The notes below the pieces were generated by a model that was not told where the DNA came from, did no database searches, and saw nothing but the letters and a program-made list of their open reading frames with translations. 64,000 nucleotides of DNA from Methylobrevis albus (lineage in GTDB: Bacteria > Pseudomonadota > Alphaproteobacteria > Rhizobiales > Pleomorphomonadaceae): NCBI RefSeq assembly GCF_015904235.1, contig NZ_JADZLT010000054.1, positions 190,386 through 254,385 on the forward strand, written 5' to 3'. The translations under genes were made by a program, and so were the position numbers. Position 1 is the stretch's first letter. Every line of letters begins with the position of its first letter. This document shows, piece by piece, positions 24,918-33,012 of this stretch.

Positions 24918-25793
24918 ATGAAAAGCAAAGTGCGCAAGGCCGTCTTCCCCGTCGCCGGTCTCGGAACGCGGTTCCTGCCGGCGACCAAGGCCGTGCCGAA
25001 AGAAATGATGACGATCGTCGATCGCCCGGCGCTGCAATATGTGGTGGACGAGGCGAAGGCGGCCGGCATCGAGCACTTCATCTTCGTCACGGGCCGCGGC
25101 AAGGCGGTGATCGAGGACCATTTCGACGTTGCCTATGAGCTCGAGCAGACGCTGGAAGCCCGCTCGAAGACCGCTGCGATCGACCTCCTGAAGCGCGACC
25201 TCCCCATCGCCGGCTCGGTCAGTTTCACCCGCCAGCAGGCACCGCTCGGCCTCGGCCACGCGGTCTGGTGTGCGCGCGACATCGTCGGCGACGAGCCCTT
25301 CGCGGTGCTGCTGCCCGACATGCTGATGAAGCACCACACGCCGTGCCTGAAGAGCATGGTGGAGGCCTTCGAGCGCACCGGCTCCAACATCATTTCCGTC
25401 GAGGAATGCGATCCGGCGATGGCACACCAGTACGGCATCGTCGGCGTCGGCAAGACCCTCGCCGAGGACACCTTCGAGGTGACGGCGATGATCGAGAAGC
25501 CGAAGGATCCGCCGTCGAACCTCTTCATCTCGGGCCGCTACATCCTGCAGCCGAAGATCTTCGAACTGCTGTCGGACCAGGAAAAGGGCGCCGGCGGCGA
25601 GATCCAGCTCACCGATTCGATGCTGCGCCTGATGGAAACCAACCCCTTCGTCGGCGTCCGCTTCCGCGGCACCACCTACGACACCGGCACCAAGCTCGGC
25701 TTCCTGCAGGCGAACATCGCCTACGCGCTCGACCGCACCGACATCCACCCGAACATCGCGGAAGAACTCTCCTCGATCATCGCCGCCGGGTGA
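24918..25793 (+). CDS. galU: UTP-glucose-1-phosphate uridylyltransferase
   Basis: 291-residue cytoplasmic enzyme making UDP-glucose for exopolysaccharide, lipopolysaccharide and osmoregulated glucans. It opens KVRKAVFPVAGLGTRFLPATKAVPKEMMTI, the nucleotide-binding signature with the catalytic Lys. Other GalU motifs are FVTGRGKAVIEDHFD, GLGHAVWCARD, LLPDMLM and GYILQPKIFE-like SGRYILQPKIFELL. GGAG lies six bases before the ATG. It is convergent with the barrel gene at 25812, with only 18 bases between. Confidence 0.96.
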   Translation: MKSKVRKAVFPVAGLGTRFLPATKAVPKEMMTIVDRPALQYVVDEAKAAGIEHFIFVTGRGKAVIEDHFDVAYELEQTLEARSKTAAIDLLKRDLPIAGSVSFTRQQAPLGLGHAVWCARDIVGDEPFAVLLPDMLMKHHTPCLKSMVEAFERTGSNIISVEECDPAMAHQYGIVGVGKTLAEDTFEVTAMIEKPKDPPSNLFISGRYILQPKIFELLSDQEKGAGGEIQLTDSMLRLMETNPFVGVRFRGTTYDTGTKLGFLQANIAYALDRTDIHPNIAEELSSIIAAG

Positions 25794-25811
25794 GGCGGCT
25801 CCCCTGCCCGC

Positions 25812-27209
25812 TCAGCGCCGCAGCGTGAGACCCGCCTCGATGCGGGTCTCGCGGCTGTCGTCGCCGGCCTCGCTCGAATTGCTGCGTTCGTGCCGGACCG
25901 TCGTGGTCAGCTCGAGCGAGCGGTTGAGCCGCCAGGCGGTGCCGGCCGACAGCGACCAGCCGTCGACGGTGCGATCGATGCCGGCATAGTCCTGCCGCGT
26001 CAGCCCGGCGCCGAGCGTGAAGGTGACGTTCGGGCGGAACAGGTAGGAGAGTTCCCAGTCGAGCGACGAGACCACCGAGCCCGACGCACCCGAGAGGGTG
26101 GTCGGCGCGAAGCTGGTGTCGGCCGAGAGCGACAGCGTGACGAGTTCGGTAGGTCGCCAGGCGAGCGAGCCGTCGACGAGGAAGCCGCGCAGGTCGGCGA
26201 GCGACGCGTCGTCGAAGCGCTCCACCGCATAGCCGGCGGCGAGTTCGCCGGCGACGAGGCCGGTGTCGACGGCGACGCCGCCCTTGATCTCCCAGCCCGC
26301 GCCGTCGCGCGACACGCCGGCGTCGTCGCGGTCGTAGTAGCGCCGGAACAGGCCGCCCTCGACGAAGGGCATGATCGCCGCGCCGCTGTCGAGCGACAGC
26401 CTGAGCGAGCCGGCCACCGCGGTATTGGTGCGCGCCGCCGAATCGAAATCCGCCGACGCGCCGTAGATGCTGCGATCGACCGAACCCTTCAGCGCCATCC
26501 CGATCAGCCCGGCGTTGCGGGTGAAGCCGGCGGTGCCGCTCAGCACCTCGATCGTCGGCGCGGAACTCGACCCGGCCGGCACGTCGTCGCTGGAAAGGTC
26601 TTCGGCGCGGATCGAATAGCCGGCGCCGAGATCGATGCGGTCGACCTCGGTGAGGTCGATGCGGCCCTCGACGTCGGTGCCGAACGAGGGATCCTCGCTG
26701 AGCCCGCCGGAGAGATATTCCGTGAAGCCGCCGCGGATCGACAGCGCCAGGGCGTGCCGCTCCCAGGCGCTGCGCAGAGCGACGCTGGCGTCGGTGGCGA
26801 CGAAGCTCGCCGGTTCGCCGTCCGACGCCCCCGTGCCGTTGTCGGTGTGGACGATGCGGCTGGACACCTCCGGCGCGATCACGAACGAGCCGAGCCGCAG
26901 CCCGAGCGGCGCATAGGGATCGGCGTCGGCGGGGTCTTCGGCAAAGCTGCGCAGGGTGTCGACGCGCCCCGCCGGGCGCACGGCGCTCTGCACCGGCCGG
27001 ACGACGGAGTTCGGCGGCGCGGCATTGAGCGTGCCGCGCAGCGGCAGCGCCAGCGGCGCGGCGACCGCCGCCGGGTCGGTGGTGACGACGCTGCCCGAAG
27101 CCGCGGCGTCCGTCAGCGATCCCGCCTCCTGCGCAGCCGCCGGCAGCCCCGGCCCGAGGGCGGCGAGGCCGGCACAGAGGATGACGACGGAGCGGCGGGC
27201 GCGGGCCAT
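25812..27209 (-). CDS. Outer-membrane beta-barrel protein (BBP2-like)
   Basis: 465 residues starting MARARRSVVILCAGLAALGPGLPAAAQ, a signal peptide. After a Ser/Ala-rich segment comes a barrel-like series of alternating amphipathic strands (GLRLGSFVIAPEVSSRIVHTDN, VALRSAWERHALALSIRGGF, and so on to TRIEAGLTLRR). This pattern matches putative beta-barrel porin-2 proteins common in Rhizobiales, often linked with polysaccharide export genes. The position next to galU is consistent with that. The C-terminal residue is Arg rather than the usual Phe. Transport role is inferred only. Confidence 0.75.
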   Translation of the reverse strand: MARARRSVVILCAGLAALGPGLPAAAQEAGSLTDAAASGSVVTTDPAAVAAPLALPLRGTLNAAPPNSVVRPVQSAVRPAGRVDTLRSFAEDPADADPYAPLGLRLGSFVIAPEVSSRIVHTDNGTGASDGEPASFVATDASVALRSAWERHALALSIRGGFTEYLSGGLSEDPSFGTDVEGRIDLTEVDRIDLGAGYSIRAEDLSSDDVPAGSSSAPTIEVLSGTAGFTRNAGLIGMALKGSVDRSIYGASADFDSAARTNTAVAGSLRLSLDSGAAIMPFVEGGLFRRYYDRDDAGVSRDGAGWEIKGGVAVDTGLVAGELAAGYAVERFDDASLADLRGFLVDGSLAWRPTELVTLSLSADTSFAPTTLSGASGSVVSSLDWELSYLFRPNVTFTLGAGLTRQDYAGIDRTVDGWSLSAGTAWRLNRSLELTTTVRHERSNSSEAGDDSRETRIEAGLTLRR

Positions 27210-27420
27210 GGGGCCTCTCGGCCCGGGGCGCGTGGCCGGCGGGCGGGGAACGGGTTCAGTCTCACCAATCGGTAAAGAAGCATGGTTAAGAAGCGGTTTC
27301 CGCCACCCGCTGCGCCGGCGGATCGGCCGGACTGCGGCGCGAATTAGCGAATTCTTATCCCTGGGCGACTAGCGTCTCACAGGGGGCTGGCAGGAAGCCG
27401 GCACGCGGGCGGGCCGTTTC

Positions 27421-28191
27421 ATGGATTTCGCGACGATCATCGGTATTCTGGTTTCCTTCGCCGTCACCGGCTGGGCGATCAGCCTCGGCGGCAGCTTCGG
27501 CGCTTTCGTCGACATTCCTTCGATCGCGATCGTGTTCGGCGGCGGCATCGGCGTCGTCGTCGTGCGCTTTCCGCTGGCCGGCCTGGTCTCGGCGCTCGGC
27601 CTCGGCTCCAAGCTCGCCTTCTCGCAGACCAAGACCAACCCGCGCGACCTGATCGACCAGCTCGCCGACATGGCCGACGTCGTGCGCCGGCAGGGCCCGC
27701 TCGGCCTCGAGGCGATGGAGATCGAGGATCCGTTCCTCGCCAAGGCGAAGCAGATGATCGCCGACGGCTACGACGCCAGCTTCATCCAGGAGAACCTCGA
27801 GCGCGAGCGCGACCTCTACCTCGAGCGGCTCGAGGAAGGCGCCCGCATCTACAAGGCGATGGGCGACTCGGCGCCGGCCTTCGGCATGATCGGCACCCTC
27901 GTCGGCCTCGTGCAGATGCTGCAGACGATGGACGATCCCTCGACCATCGGTCCCGCTATGGCGGTCGCGCTGCTGACGACGCTCTACGGCGCGCTCGTCG
28001 CCAACGTCGTCTGCCTGCCGATCTTCGAGAAGCTCAATGCCAAGCTGAAGGTCGAGGAGGTCAACCAGAGCCTGATCATCGACGGCATCGTCCAGATCCG
28101 CAACTCGAAGAGCCCCGGCCTGATCCGCGAGATGCTGACCGCCTACCTCCCCGAGAAGCAGCGCGCCCAGCGCGAAGCCGACGCGGCCTGA
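27421..28191 (+). CDS. motA: MotA/PomA-type stator protein
   Basis: 256-residue inner-membrane protein of the MotA/TolQ/ExbB family. It has two N-terminal transmembrane helices (ATIIGILVSFAVTGWAISLGG and an IPSIAIVFGGGIGVVVV segment), a cytoplasmic region with charged residues (NPRDLIDQLADMADVVRRQGPL) and two further helices (APAFGMIGTLVGLVQML and AMAVALLTTLYGALVANVV). Together with the MotB-like protein 19 bases downstream it forms an ion-driven stator. The match is to PomA-type short stators. No flagellar or chemotaxis genes are in the window, so the pair may serve a distant flagellar locus or another ion-driven machine. Confidence 0.85.
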   Translation: MDFATIIGILVSFAVTGWAISLGGSFGAFVDIPSIAIVFGGGIGVVVVRFPLAGLVSALGLGSKLAFSQTKTNPRDLIDQLADMADVVRRQGPLGLEAMEIEDPFLAKAKQMIADGYDASFIQENLERERDLYLERLEEGARIYKAMGDSAPAFGMIGTLVGLVQMLQTMDDPSTIGPAMAVALLTTLYGALVANVVCLPIFEKLNAKLKVEEVNQSLIIDGIVQIRNSKSPGLIREMLTAYLPEKQRAQREADAA

Positions 28192-28210
28192 ACCGGAAGG
28201 GATCGCGGCA

Positions 28211-29071
28211 ATGGCACGCAAGGCGAAAGGTGGCGGGGGCGGCGGCGGCGCCCCGGAATGGCTGGTCACCTTCGCCGACCTGATGTCGCTGCTCGTCTGC
28301 TTCTTCGTGCTGATCATCTCCTTCTCAACCCAGGACCAGAAGAAGCTCGAGATCGTCGCCGGCTCGATGCGCGATGCCTTCGGCGCCGTCACCGACCGCA
28401 AGCTCGCCGGCATGATCGAGATCGAGGGCATCCCGTCGCGCGAGTTCATGCGCTTCATCACCCAGATCCCCGACACCGCCAACGACGAGGTGCGCGAGCG
28501 GATCGACAAGCAGCGCGGCGACGAGGGCTCCGACGCCAGCGACGCGGTGACGCCGGTCAATCCGGTCGAGCAGCAGCGCAGCTTCATGACCGCCGCGACC
28601 TCCCTGCGCCAGGCGATGCAGGACATGCCGGAGCTCACCGACATCTCCAAGCAGGTGATGATGGAGATCACCGAAGAGGGCCTCGACATCCAGCTCGTCG
28701 ACCAGGACGGCCGCTCGATGTTCGCCGAGGGGTCCGACATCCCCTACGAGACCACCCGGCTGCTGCTGCAGCGGCTCGCCCCCGTGCTGCGCGACCTGCC
28801 GAACCGCCTGATGATCACCGGCCATACCGCCGCCGGCACCCCCGTGCGCGACCCGGCGCACACCACCTGGGAACTGTCGTCGAACCGCGCCAACAGCGTG
28901 CGCCAGATCCTCGCCGGCGAAGGCATCAGCAACGAGCAGCTCGCCGCCGTCGTCGGCAAGGCGGAGACCGAGCCGCTGTTTCCGAACGACCCGTTCCTCT
29001 CCGGCAACCGCCGTATCAGCATCCTGCTGATGAACGAAGCGCCGCCGCTGCCCCTGTTGCACAGCCCCTGA
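28211..29071 (+). CDS. motB: MotB-like OmpA-family stator protein
   Basis: 286 residues. A short cytoplasmic, basic and Gly-rich N-terminus precedes one transmembrane helix, EWLVTFADLMSLLVCFFVLIIS, with the proton-carrying Asp in FADLM. A linker follows, then a C-terminal OmpA-like peptidoglycan-binding domain (NRLMITGHTAAG, WELSSNRANSVRQIL and GNRRISILLM). It anchors the MotA-like partner encoded just upstream to the cell wall. GGAAGG lies before the ATG. Confidence 0.86.
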   Translation: MARKAKGGGGGGGAPEWLVTFADLMSLLVCFFVLIISFSTQDQKKLEIVAGSMRDAFGAVTDRKLAGMIEIEGIPSREFMRFITQIPDTANDEVRERIDKQRGDEGSDASDAVTPVNPVEQQRSFMTAATSLRQAMQDMPELTDISKQVMMEITEEGLDIQLVDQDGRSMFAEGSDIPYETTRLLLQRLAPVLRDLPNRLMITGHTAAGTPVRDPAHTTWELSSNRANSVRQILAGEGISNEQLAAVVGKAETEPLFPNDPFLSGNRRISILLMNEAPPLPLLHSP

Positions 29072-29186
29072 TGCGCGGATCGCGCCGCCGGGCCGGAGCC
29101 CGGCCGGCAGGCCCGCTGTTCCGGCACGGCAGCCCGCCCGCCGGGGGCCTTGCCGCGGCCTTGAAACTCTGCGACGACGGTCGGCG

Positions 29187-30008
29187 ATGAACGCAACTGC
29201 CGCCACCGCCCCCCTGCCGTCCGACGACGATGCCGTCGCCATCCGGCTCGCCGCCGCCGAGCGTATCGCTCGCGCCGCCGGCGAGACCGCCTCCGCCTTC
29301 TTCGCCCGCCGCGCGGACCTCGTCGTCGAGCAGAAGGCGGCCGTGCAGGATCTCGTCAGCCAGGCCGACCGCCAGGTCGAGACCGAGATCCGCGACGCCG
29401 TCGCCGCGCTGTTTCCCGACGACGCCATCCTCGGCGAGGAGCACGGCGCAGCGGCCGGCACCAGCGGGTTTCGCTGGGTGATCGACCCGATCGACGGCAC
29501 CAGCCCCTTCCTCACCGGCCAGCCGAACTGGTGCGTCTCGATCGCCCTCACCGATCCGGACGGCATCGCCGCCGGCGTCGTGCACGCGCCCGCGCTCGGC
29601 GAAACCTACGTCGCCCGCCGCGGCGGCGGCGCCTTCCTCAACGGGCGCCGGCTGACCGTCGACCCGGCCTGGACGATCACCTCGGCCAACATCGCCTTCG
29701 GCGCCACCAACTCGGCCGCCCCCGGCCCCGCCGGCGCCTTCGTCACCGCCCTCTATGCCGAGGGCGGCGTGATGTTCCGGATCGGCTCCGGCGCGCTGAT
29801 GCTGTGCTACGTCGCCTCCGGGCGCCTCGCCGGCTACTTCGACCCGCTGATCAACGCCTATGACTGCTACGCCGGCAACCTCGCCGTCCTCGAGGCCGGC
29901 GGCCGCGTCCGCTTCGACGGCGACGACGAGCGTCAGGGCCCGCTCTGGTGCGGCAACGACCGCATCCTGGACGACCTCGTGCGGCTGACGGCGACGGCCG
30001 GATTCTGA
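29187..30008 (+). CDS. Inositol-monophosphatase-family protein
   Basis: 273 residues of the Mg-dependent inositol phosphatase superfamily. The metal-site Glu is in ILGEEHG and the signature is WVIDPIDGTSPFLTGQPNWCVSIA. The last metal-site region is normally WDxxAG; here it is NAYDCYAGNLAVLEAGG, so the usual Trp is replaced while the Asp remains. This is a second family member after the HisN-like protein at 10415, which leaves inositol or sugar phosphates or PAP as candidate substrates. It follows motB after 115 bases on the same strand. Confidence 0.8.
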   Translation: MNATAATAPLPSDDDAVAIRLAAAERIARAAGETASAFFARRADLVVEQKAAVQDLVSQADRQVETEIRDAVAALFPDDAILGEEHGAAAGTSGFRWVIDPIDGTSPFLTGQPNWCVSIALTDPDGIAAGVVHAPALGETYVARRGGGAFLNGRRLTVDPAWTITSANIAFGATNSAAPGPAGAFVTALYAEGGVMFRIGSGALMLCYVASGRLAGYFDPLINAYDCYAGNLAVLEAGGRVRFDGDDERQGPLWCGNDRILDDLVRLTATAGF

Positions 30009-30301
30009 GACGGCCGTAGAGACGCCGCGACAACCGGCGCGCCCTGCCGCATCCGTTCGCGACCGGCCCGGCGGGCTTTTGCAGGATGCGGCCTTCGCCG
30101 AGCCCCGACGGCCGGGCCTGGATAAGCCCGCTGGCCATGCCCCGGTCCTGTCCCCTACCCTCCCGGCCAAGCACACCCGGCCATGCCCCGGCTATCCGGT
30201 CAAAGCGCATCGGCATCTGCAAGGTGGCCGTGAAGCGTGGACGACCTCGGAGAATTGCCGACGAGGACACGGCAAGCGGCCTGCCGACGCCTCGGCTTTT
30301 G

Positions 30302-30346
30302 CCTCGCCCTTCGAGACAGGCGCTGCGCGCCTTCCTCAAGACGAGG
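30302..30346 (-). repeat. Short palindromic repeat, copy 1
   Basis: 45 bases running from CCTCGCCCTTCGAGAC to CAAGACGAGG. Read on the minus strand it matches the copy at 30390-30433 at both ends and differs in the middle, so the two form an inverted pair. It resembles the CCTCATCCTGAGGAG-type repeats that I recall as abundant in Rhizobiales genomes. Confidence 0.65.
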
Positions 30347-30389
30347 GAAAAGGATAAACGCTTGTGATGAAAAGAGAAACTCCCGGAGG

Positions 30390-30433
30390 CCTCATCCTGA
30401 GGAGGCCCGTGAGGGCCGTCTCGAAGGGCGAGG
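30390..30433 (+). repeat. Short palindromic repeat, copy 2
   Basis: 44 bases running from CCTCATCCTGAGGAGGCC to GTCTCGAAGGGCGAGG, with an internal hairpin around the centre (GGCCCGTGAGGGCC). Inverted relative to the copy at 30302-30346. Confidence 0.65.
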
Positions 30434-30971
30434 CTGGGCGCGCCGACCTCTTTCCGACGGCTAAATCGGACAGCACTGGCCCCTGCCCCCGGCGCTGCCG
30501 GCGAGGCAAAGCTGGCCACGCCCGGAGGGCCAAGCGCCGGCCCCCGCCCGCCGCGCCGAGCGAGCTAGACACGGCCAGCCGGGCGCACACGGCTATTTCA
30601 CGAAAATCCGGACAGCACTTGGGGCGCCGCGCGAAGCGACGCCCCGGGTGCAATGGCCTGCTGTGCATCGCCAGTCCAAGCCAGGCCAGCTTCCAGAGGG
30701 AAGCCAGTCATTTCGCCAGAGACCTAAGTCATCTGGTGGTGATGGAAAGTATGTCTTCGGTCCGAGGCTTCGTCAAGTCTTTCCGAACCGCCAGAATGAG
30801 ACACGATGATTCCCTTGATGCTGCGTTGCAGCGTGAGCGCGTCGATACGCGGCCGCAGATGACGGGCCACGGCCGGAATATGACAGCGGATGCTTGGGCT
30901 TGGGCGGAGATGGCCTGCACGGATGCCGGTGAATTCGGGGGCATCGGACGGGGGTAGCATGCGGCGACGCC

Positions 30972-31164
30972 GCGACCCCTCCCGACCCGGCTTCGCCGGG
31001 CCACCCTCCCCACGAGGGGGAGGGATTTCGTTACGATATGCCGAGATGAATTGGACCGCTCACCGGCTTCTCGCGAAAATCAACGATCTGTGACGCGCCA
31101 CGCGCTCCCATCCCTCCCCCTCGTGGGGAGGGTGGCCCCGCGCAGCGGGGTCGGGAGGGGTCGC
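30972..31164. repeat. Inverted-repeat element, type 2
   Basis: Two 55-base arms (30972-31026 and 31110-31164) that are reverse complements with about four mismatches, around an 83-base core. Each arm also carries a small hairpin whose arm positions vary in a compensated way (CCCGGCTTCGCCGGG in one, CCCGCGCAGCGGGG in the other). The outer ends are GCGACCCCTCCCGACCC and the inner ends CACGAGGGGGAGGGAT. It lies between non-coding DNA and the 3' end of mmcB. Confidence 0.8.
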
Positions 31165-31208
31165 AGCGGTGCCACATTCGCCGACGCCAGAGAGGCCCCA
31201 TCCCCCCC

Positions 31209-31769
31209 TCAAAACCCCACACCCGCCCCGCTCTGCGGATCCAGCAGGCCGTGAAAGCGGCGGGCGGCGGCGTGGGCGAAGCGGAGGGTCATCGCCTTGC
31301 GCGTGCCGGGGGCGAGGCGGTGCTCGGGCGCCTCGCGCAGCACCGCGCCGCCGAAGCCGTCGGCGAGGATCAGCCCCGCCTCCACGGGGAAGATGCCGGC
31401 GTCGACGCCAGCATGGGTGGCGAAGAACAGCCGGTCGCAGTGCAGCCGGTAGTCGGGCCATTTGCGGTCGCTGCGGAAATCCTCCAGCGACGACTTGATC
31501 TCGACGATCCAGACCTCGCCGCCGCCGCCGAGCGCCGCGATGTCGGCGCGCCGGCCAGAGGCGAGCGGCAGCTCGGTGACGATCGAGAAGCCGAGGCCGA
31601 CGAGCAGCCGGCCGACGCCGCGCTGCACGAGCCGGGCGTGCTCCGACTGGCGTCCGTCGACGAGGCGCGGATCGGCCGGCAGCACCGGGCCGGACGGGCC
31701 GAGGCCCGGCTCCGGCGACGGGTCGGGCAGCGCTCGGGCGGAGAAGGGGTTCAGGTCGGGCGCGGACAT
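31209..31769 (-). CDS. mmcB: MmcB family DNA repair protein (PD-(D/E)XK nuclease-like)
   Basis: 186 residues. The catalytic core has RLLVGLGFSIVTELPLASGRRADI followed by EVWIVEIKSSLEDFRSDRKW, which holds the Asp and the Glu-x-Lys of a PD-(D/E)XK nuclease. Then come DYRLHCDRLFFATHAGVDAGIFP and a C-terminal stretch that closely matches MmcB, a damage-induced repair protein first described in Caulobacter. The ATG at 31769 is used rather than the upstream open frame. Upstream lies a perfect SOS box (31781-31795), which fits LexA control. Confidence 0.9.
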   Translation of the reverse strand: MSAPDLNPFSARALPDPSPEPGLGPSGPVLPADPRLVDGRQSEHARLVQRGVGRLLVGLGFSIVTELPLASGRRADIAALGGGGEVWIVEIKSSLEDFRSDRKWPDYRLHCDRLFFATHAGVDAGIFPVEAGLILADGFGGAVLREAPEHRLAPGTRKAMTLRFAHAAARRFHGLLDPQSGAGVGF

Positions 31770-31780
31770 GGCGCCATCTT

Positions 31781-31795
31781 GTTCATGCTTCGTTC
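31781..31795. promoter_or_regulatory. LexA (SOS) box of mmcB
   Basis: On the coding strand it reads GAACGAAGCATGAAC, that is GAAC-N7-GAAC, the direct-repeat SOS box of alphaproteobacteria. It lies 12 bases upstream of the mmcB start, within the 41 bases that separate mmcB from the next gene. Confidence 0.8.
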
Positions 31796-31810
31796 GGAAT
31801 GCAAGCCGCT

Positions 31811-32926
31811 TCAGCGAAGCGACGCCGCCAGCGCCTGAAACCCGTCGTCGTCCGGATGCGCCTCGTGCCAGAGCACGGCGTGCCGCCGCGCCTCGTCGCT
31901 GCGCCCCGCGGCCAGCAGCAGGTCGATCATCCGCCGCGCCAGCGGCTTCACCGCTCGCTTCGGCAGCGTCGCCAGTGCCGGGTCGGCGGCGATCGCCGCC
32001 AGCGTGGCGGCGAGGCGGTCCGCGCCGGCGCCCGGCCGGCCGGCCGCCGCCGCGCCCTCGGCGGCGAGCAGTGCGGCACCCGGATGTACGCCGAGGCCGA
32101 GCGCATCGATCGCCGCCGGCGCCGGCCACGCCCCGCCGGCGTGCACGGCCGCGGCGATCTCGCCGAGGCGGGCGAGCGCCGCCCAGTCGGGCGCCGGCAC
32201 GAGCAGCCCCTTGGCGGCGACCTCGTCCGCGATCGGCCGGGAAAAGCCGGCGATCGCGCGGCGCACCACGTTGAGCGAGAACAGATGGTCGTGCACCTCG
32301 TGCGTCGAGGCGACCGGCACCAGCCGGCGCGTCGGCGACGGCCGCAAGCCGGCGATCCGCGCCGCCGTCGCCCCGTCGGCCGGGTCGAACAGGCCGAACA
32401 CCAGGTCGAGCGGCGGGCCGGACCAGGCGTCCAGCGCGGCGAGGAGATCGGGATCTCCGGCGCCGGGATGCAGCCCCGCCCGCCCGCTCTGGCTGCCCGG
32501 TGCGCCGACGACGAGGTCGGGCCCGAACACGATCGCCGCGCCATCACCGCGCCGGAGGGCGGTCGCCAGCGCGCCCTGCGCCCCCATCGAGCTGCCGTAG
32601 TACACCGTGCGCGGCGCGGCGCCGAGCACGGGCGCGAGCCGCGCCGCGGCGGCGTCGATCGCCGCGTCGATCGCCGCCGCCTGGTCGCGATACCAGCCGC
32701 CGGAGAGGTCGTTGAGGAACAGGCCGTGGTGCTGGGTACGGGCGAAGAGGCGGGAAAGGCCGAACTTGCCGGCCGGCACGCGGACTTGCGAAAACACCAC
32801 CGCCAGCGTGCCGCTGCCACGGCCGATCGCGCCCGCCGCCGGGCCGGCGCGCAGCAGCGGCGCGAAGCTGGCGGCGAGCCCGCCGGCCACGCACTCGAAG
32901 CCGGCCGGGGGGGCGTCGGCGGTCAT
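31811..32926 (-). CDS. Alpha/beta-hydrolase-fold protein of unknown function
   Basis: 371 residues, rich in Ala. A nucleophile-elbow-like motif YYGSSMGAQGA lies near residue 113, followed by VFGLFDPADGA and VPVASTHEVHDHLFSL, where an Asp and a His could complete a catalytic triad. The fold resembles small bacterial hydrolases found with glycan genes, but no family name is certain. The last third is helical (LATLPKRAVKPLARRMIDLLLAAGRSDEARRHAVLWHEA), perhaps a helical repeat. It is upstream of mmcB on the same strand, with the SOS box between them, so mmcB is probably transcribed separately. Confidence 0.6.
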   Translation of the reverse strand: MTADAPPAGFECVAGGLAASFAPLLRAGPAAGAIGRGSGTLAVVFSQVRVPAGKFGLSRLFARTQHHGLFLNDLSGGWYRDQAAAIDAAIDAAAARLAPVLGAAPRTVYYGSSMGAQGALATALRRGDGAAIVFGPDLVVGAPGSQSGRAGLHPGAGDPDLLAALDAWSGPPLDLVFGLFDPADGATAARIAGLRPSPTRRLVPVASTHEVHDHLFSLNVVRRAIAGFSRPIADEVAAKGLLVPAPDWAALARLGEIAAAVHAGGAWPAPAAIDALGLGVHPGAALLAAEGAAAAGRPGAGADRLAATLAAIAADPALATLPKRAVKPLARRMIDLLLAAGRSDEARRHAVLWHEAHPDDDGFQALAASLR

Positions 32927-33012
32927 GCGGCCTCCGGATGAGGCGATGACGCAGGCCGGCGCGGTTGCCCCGGATGGCCGGCTGGGGTCAATGTTGCGCC
33001 GCAGGAGACCCG

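Larger units (their letters stand above)
30009..30971. other. Repeat-rich non-coding region
   Basis: About 960 bases without a recognisable gene. It holds an inverted pair of short palindromic repeats (30302-30346 and 30390-30433) and the left side of a larger inverted-repeat element. Between about 30720 and 30960 open frames exist on both strands (for example 78 codons on the minus strand from 30960), but none matches a family I know. They may be decayed remnants of an inserted gene. Confidence 0.55.

Noticed and set aside
25812..25860. Terminator hairpin between galU and the barrel gene
   Set aside because: The GAGACCCGC/GCGGGTCTC inverted repeat is inside the barrel coding sequence and has no T tract.
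27300..27330. CtrA box upstream of the motA-like gene
   Set aside because: TTAA-N7-TTTC near 27283 departs too far from the consensus to support.
30364..30957. Open frame of 197 codons in the repeat-rich region
   Set aside because: It runs through the palindromic repeats and has no recognisable domain; low-complexity Arg/Pro composition suggests a chance frame.
30972..31164. CRISPR-like arrangement of repeats
   Set aside because: The repeats are inverted pairs with one core each, not regularly spaced direct repeats, and there are no cas genes. No CRISPR array was seen in the window.
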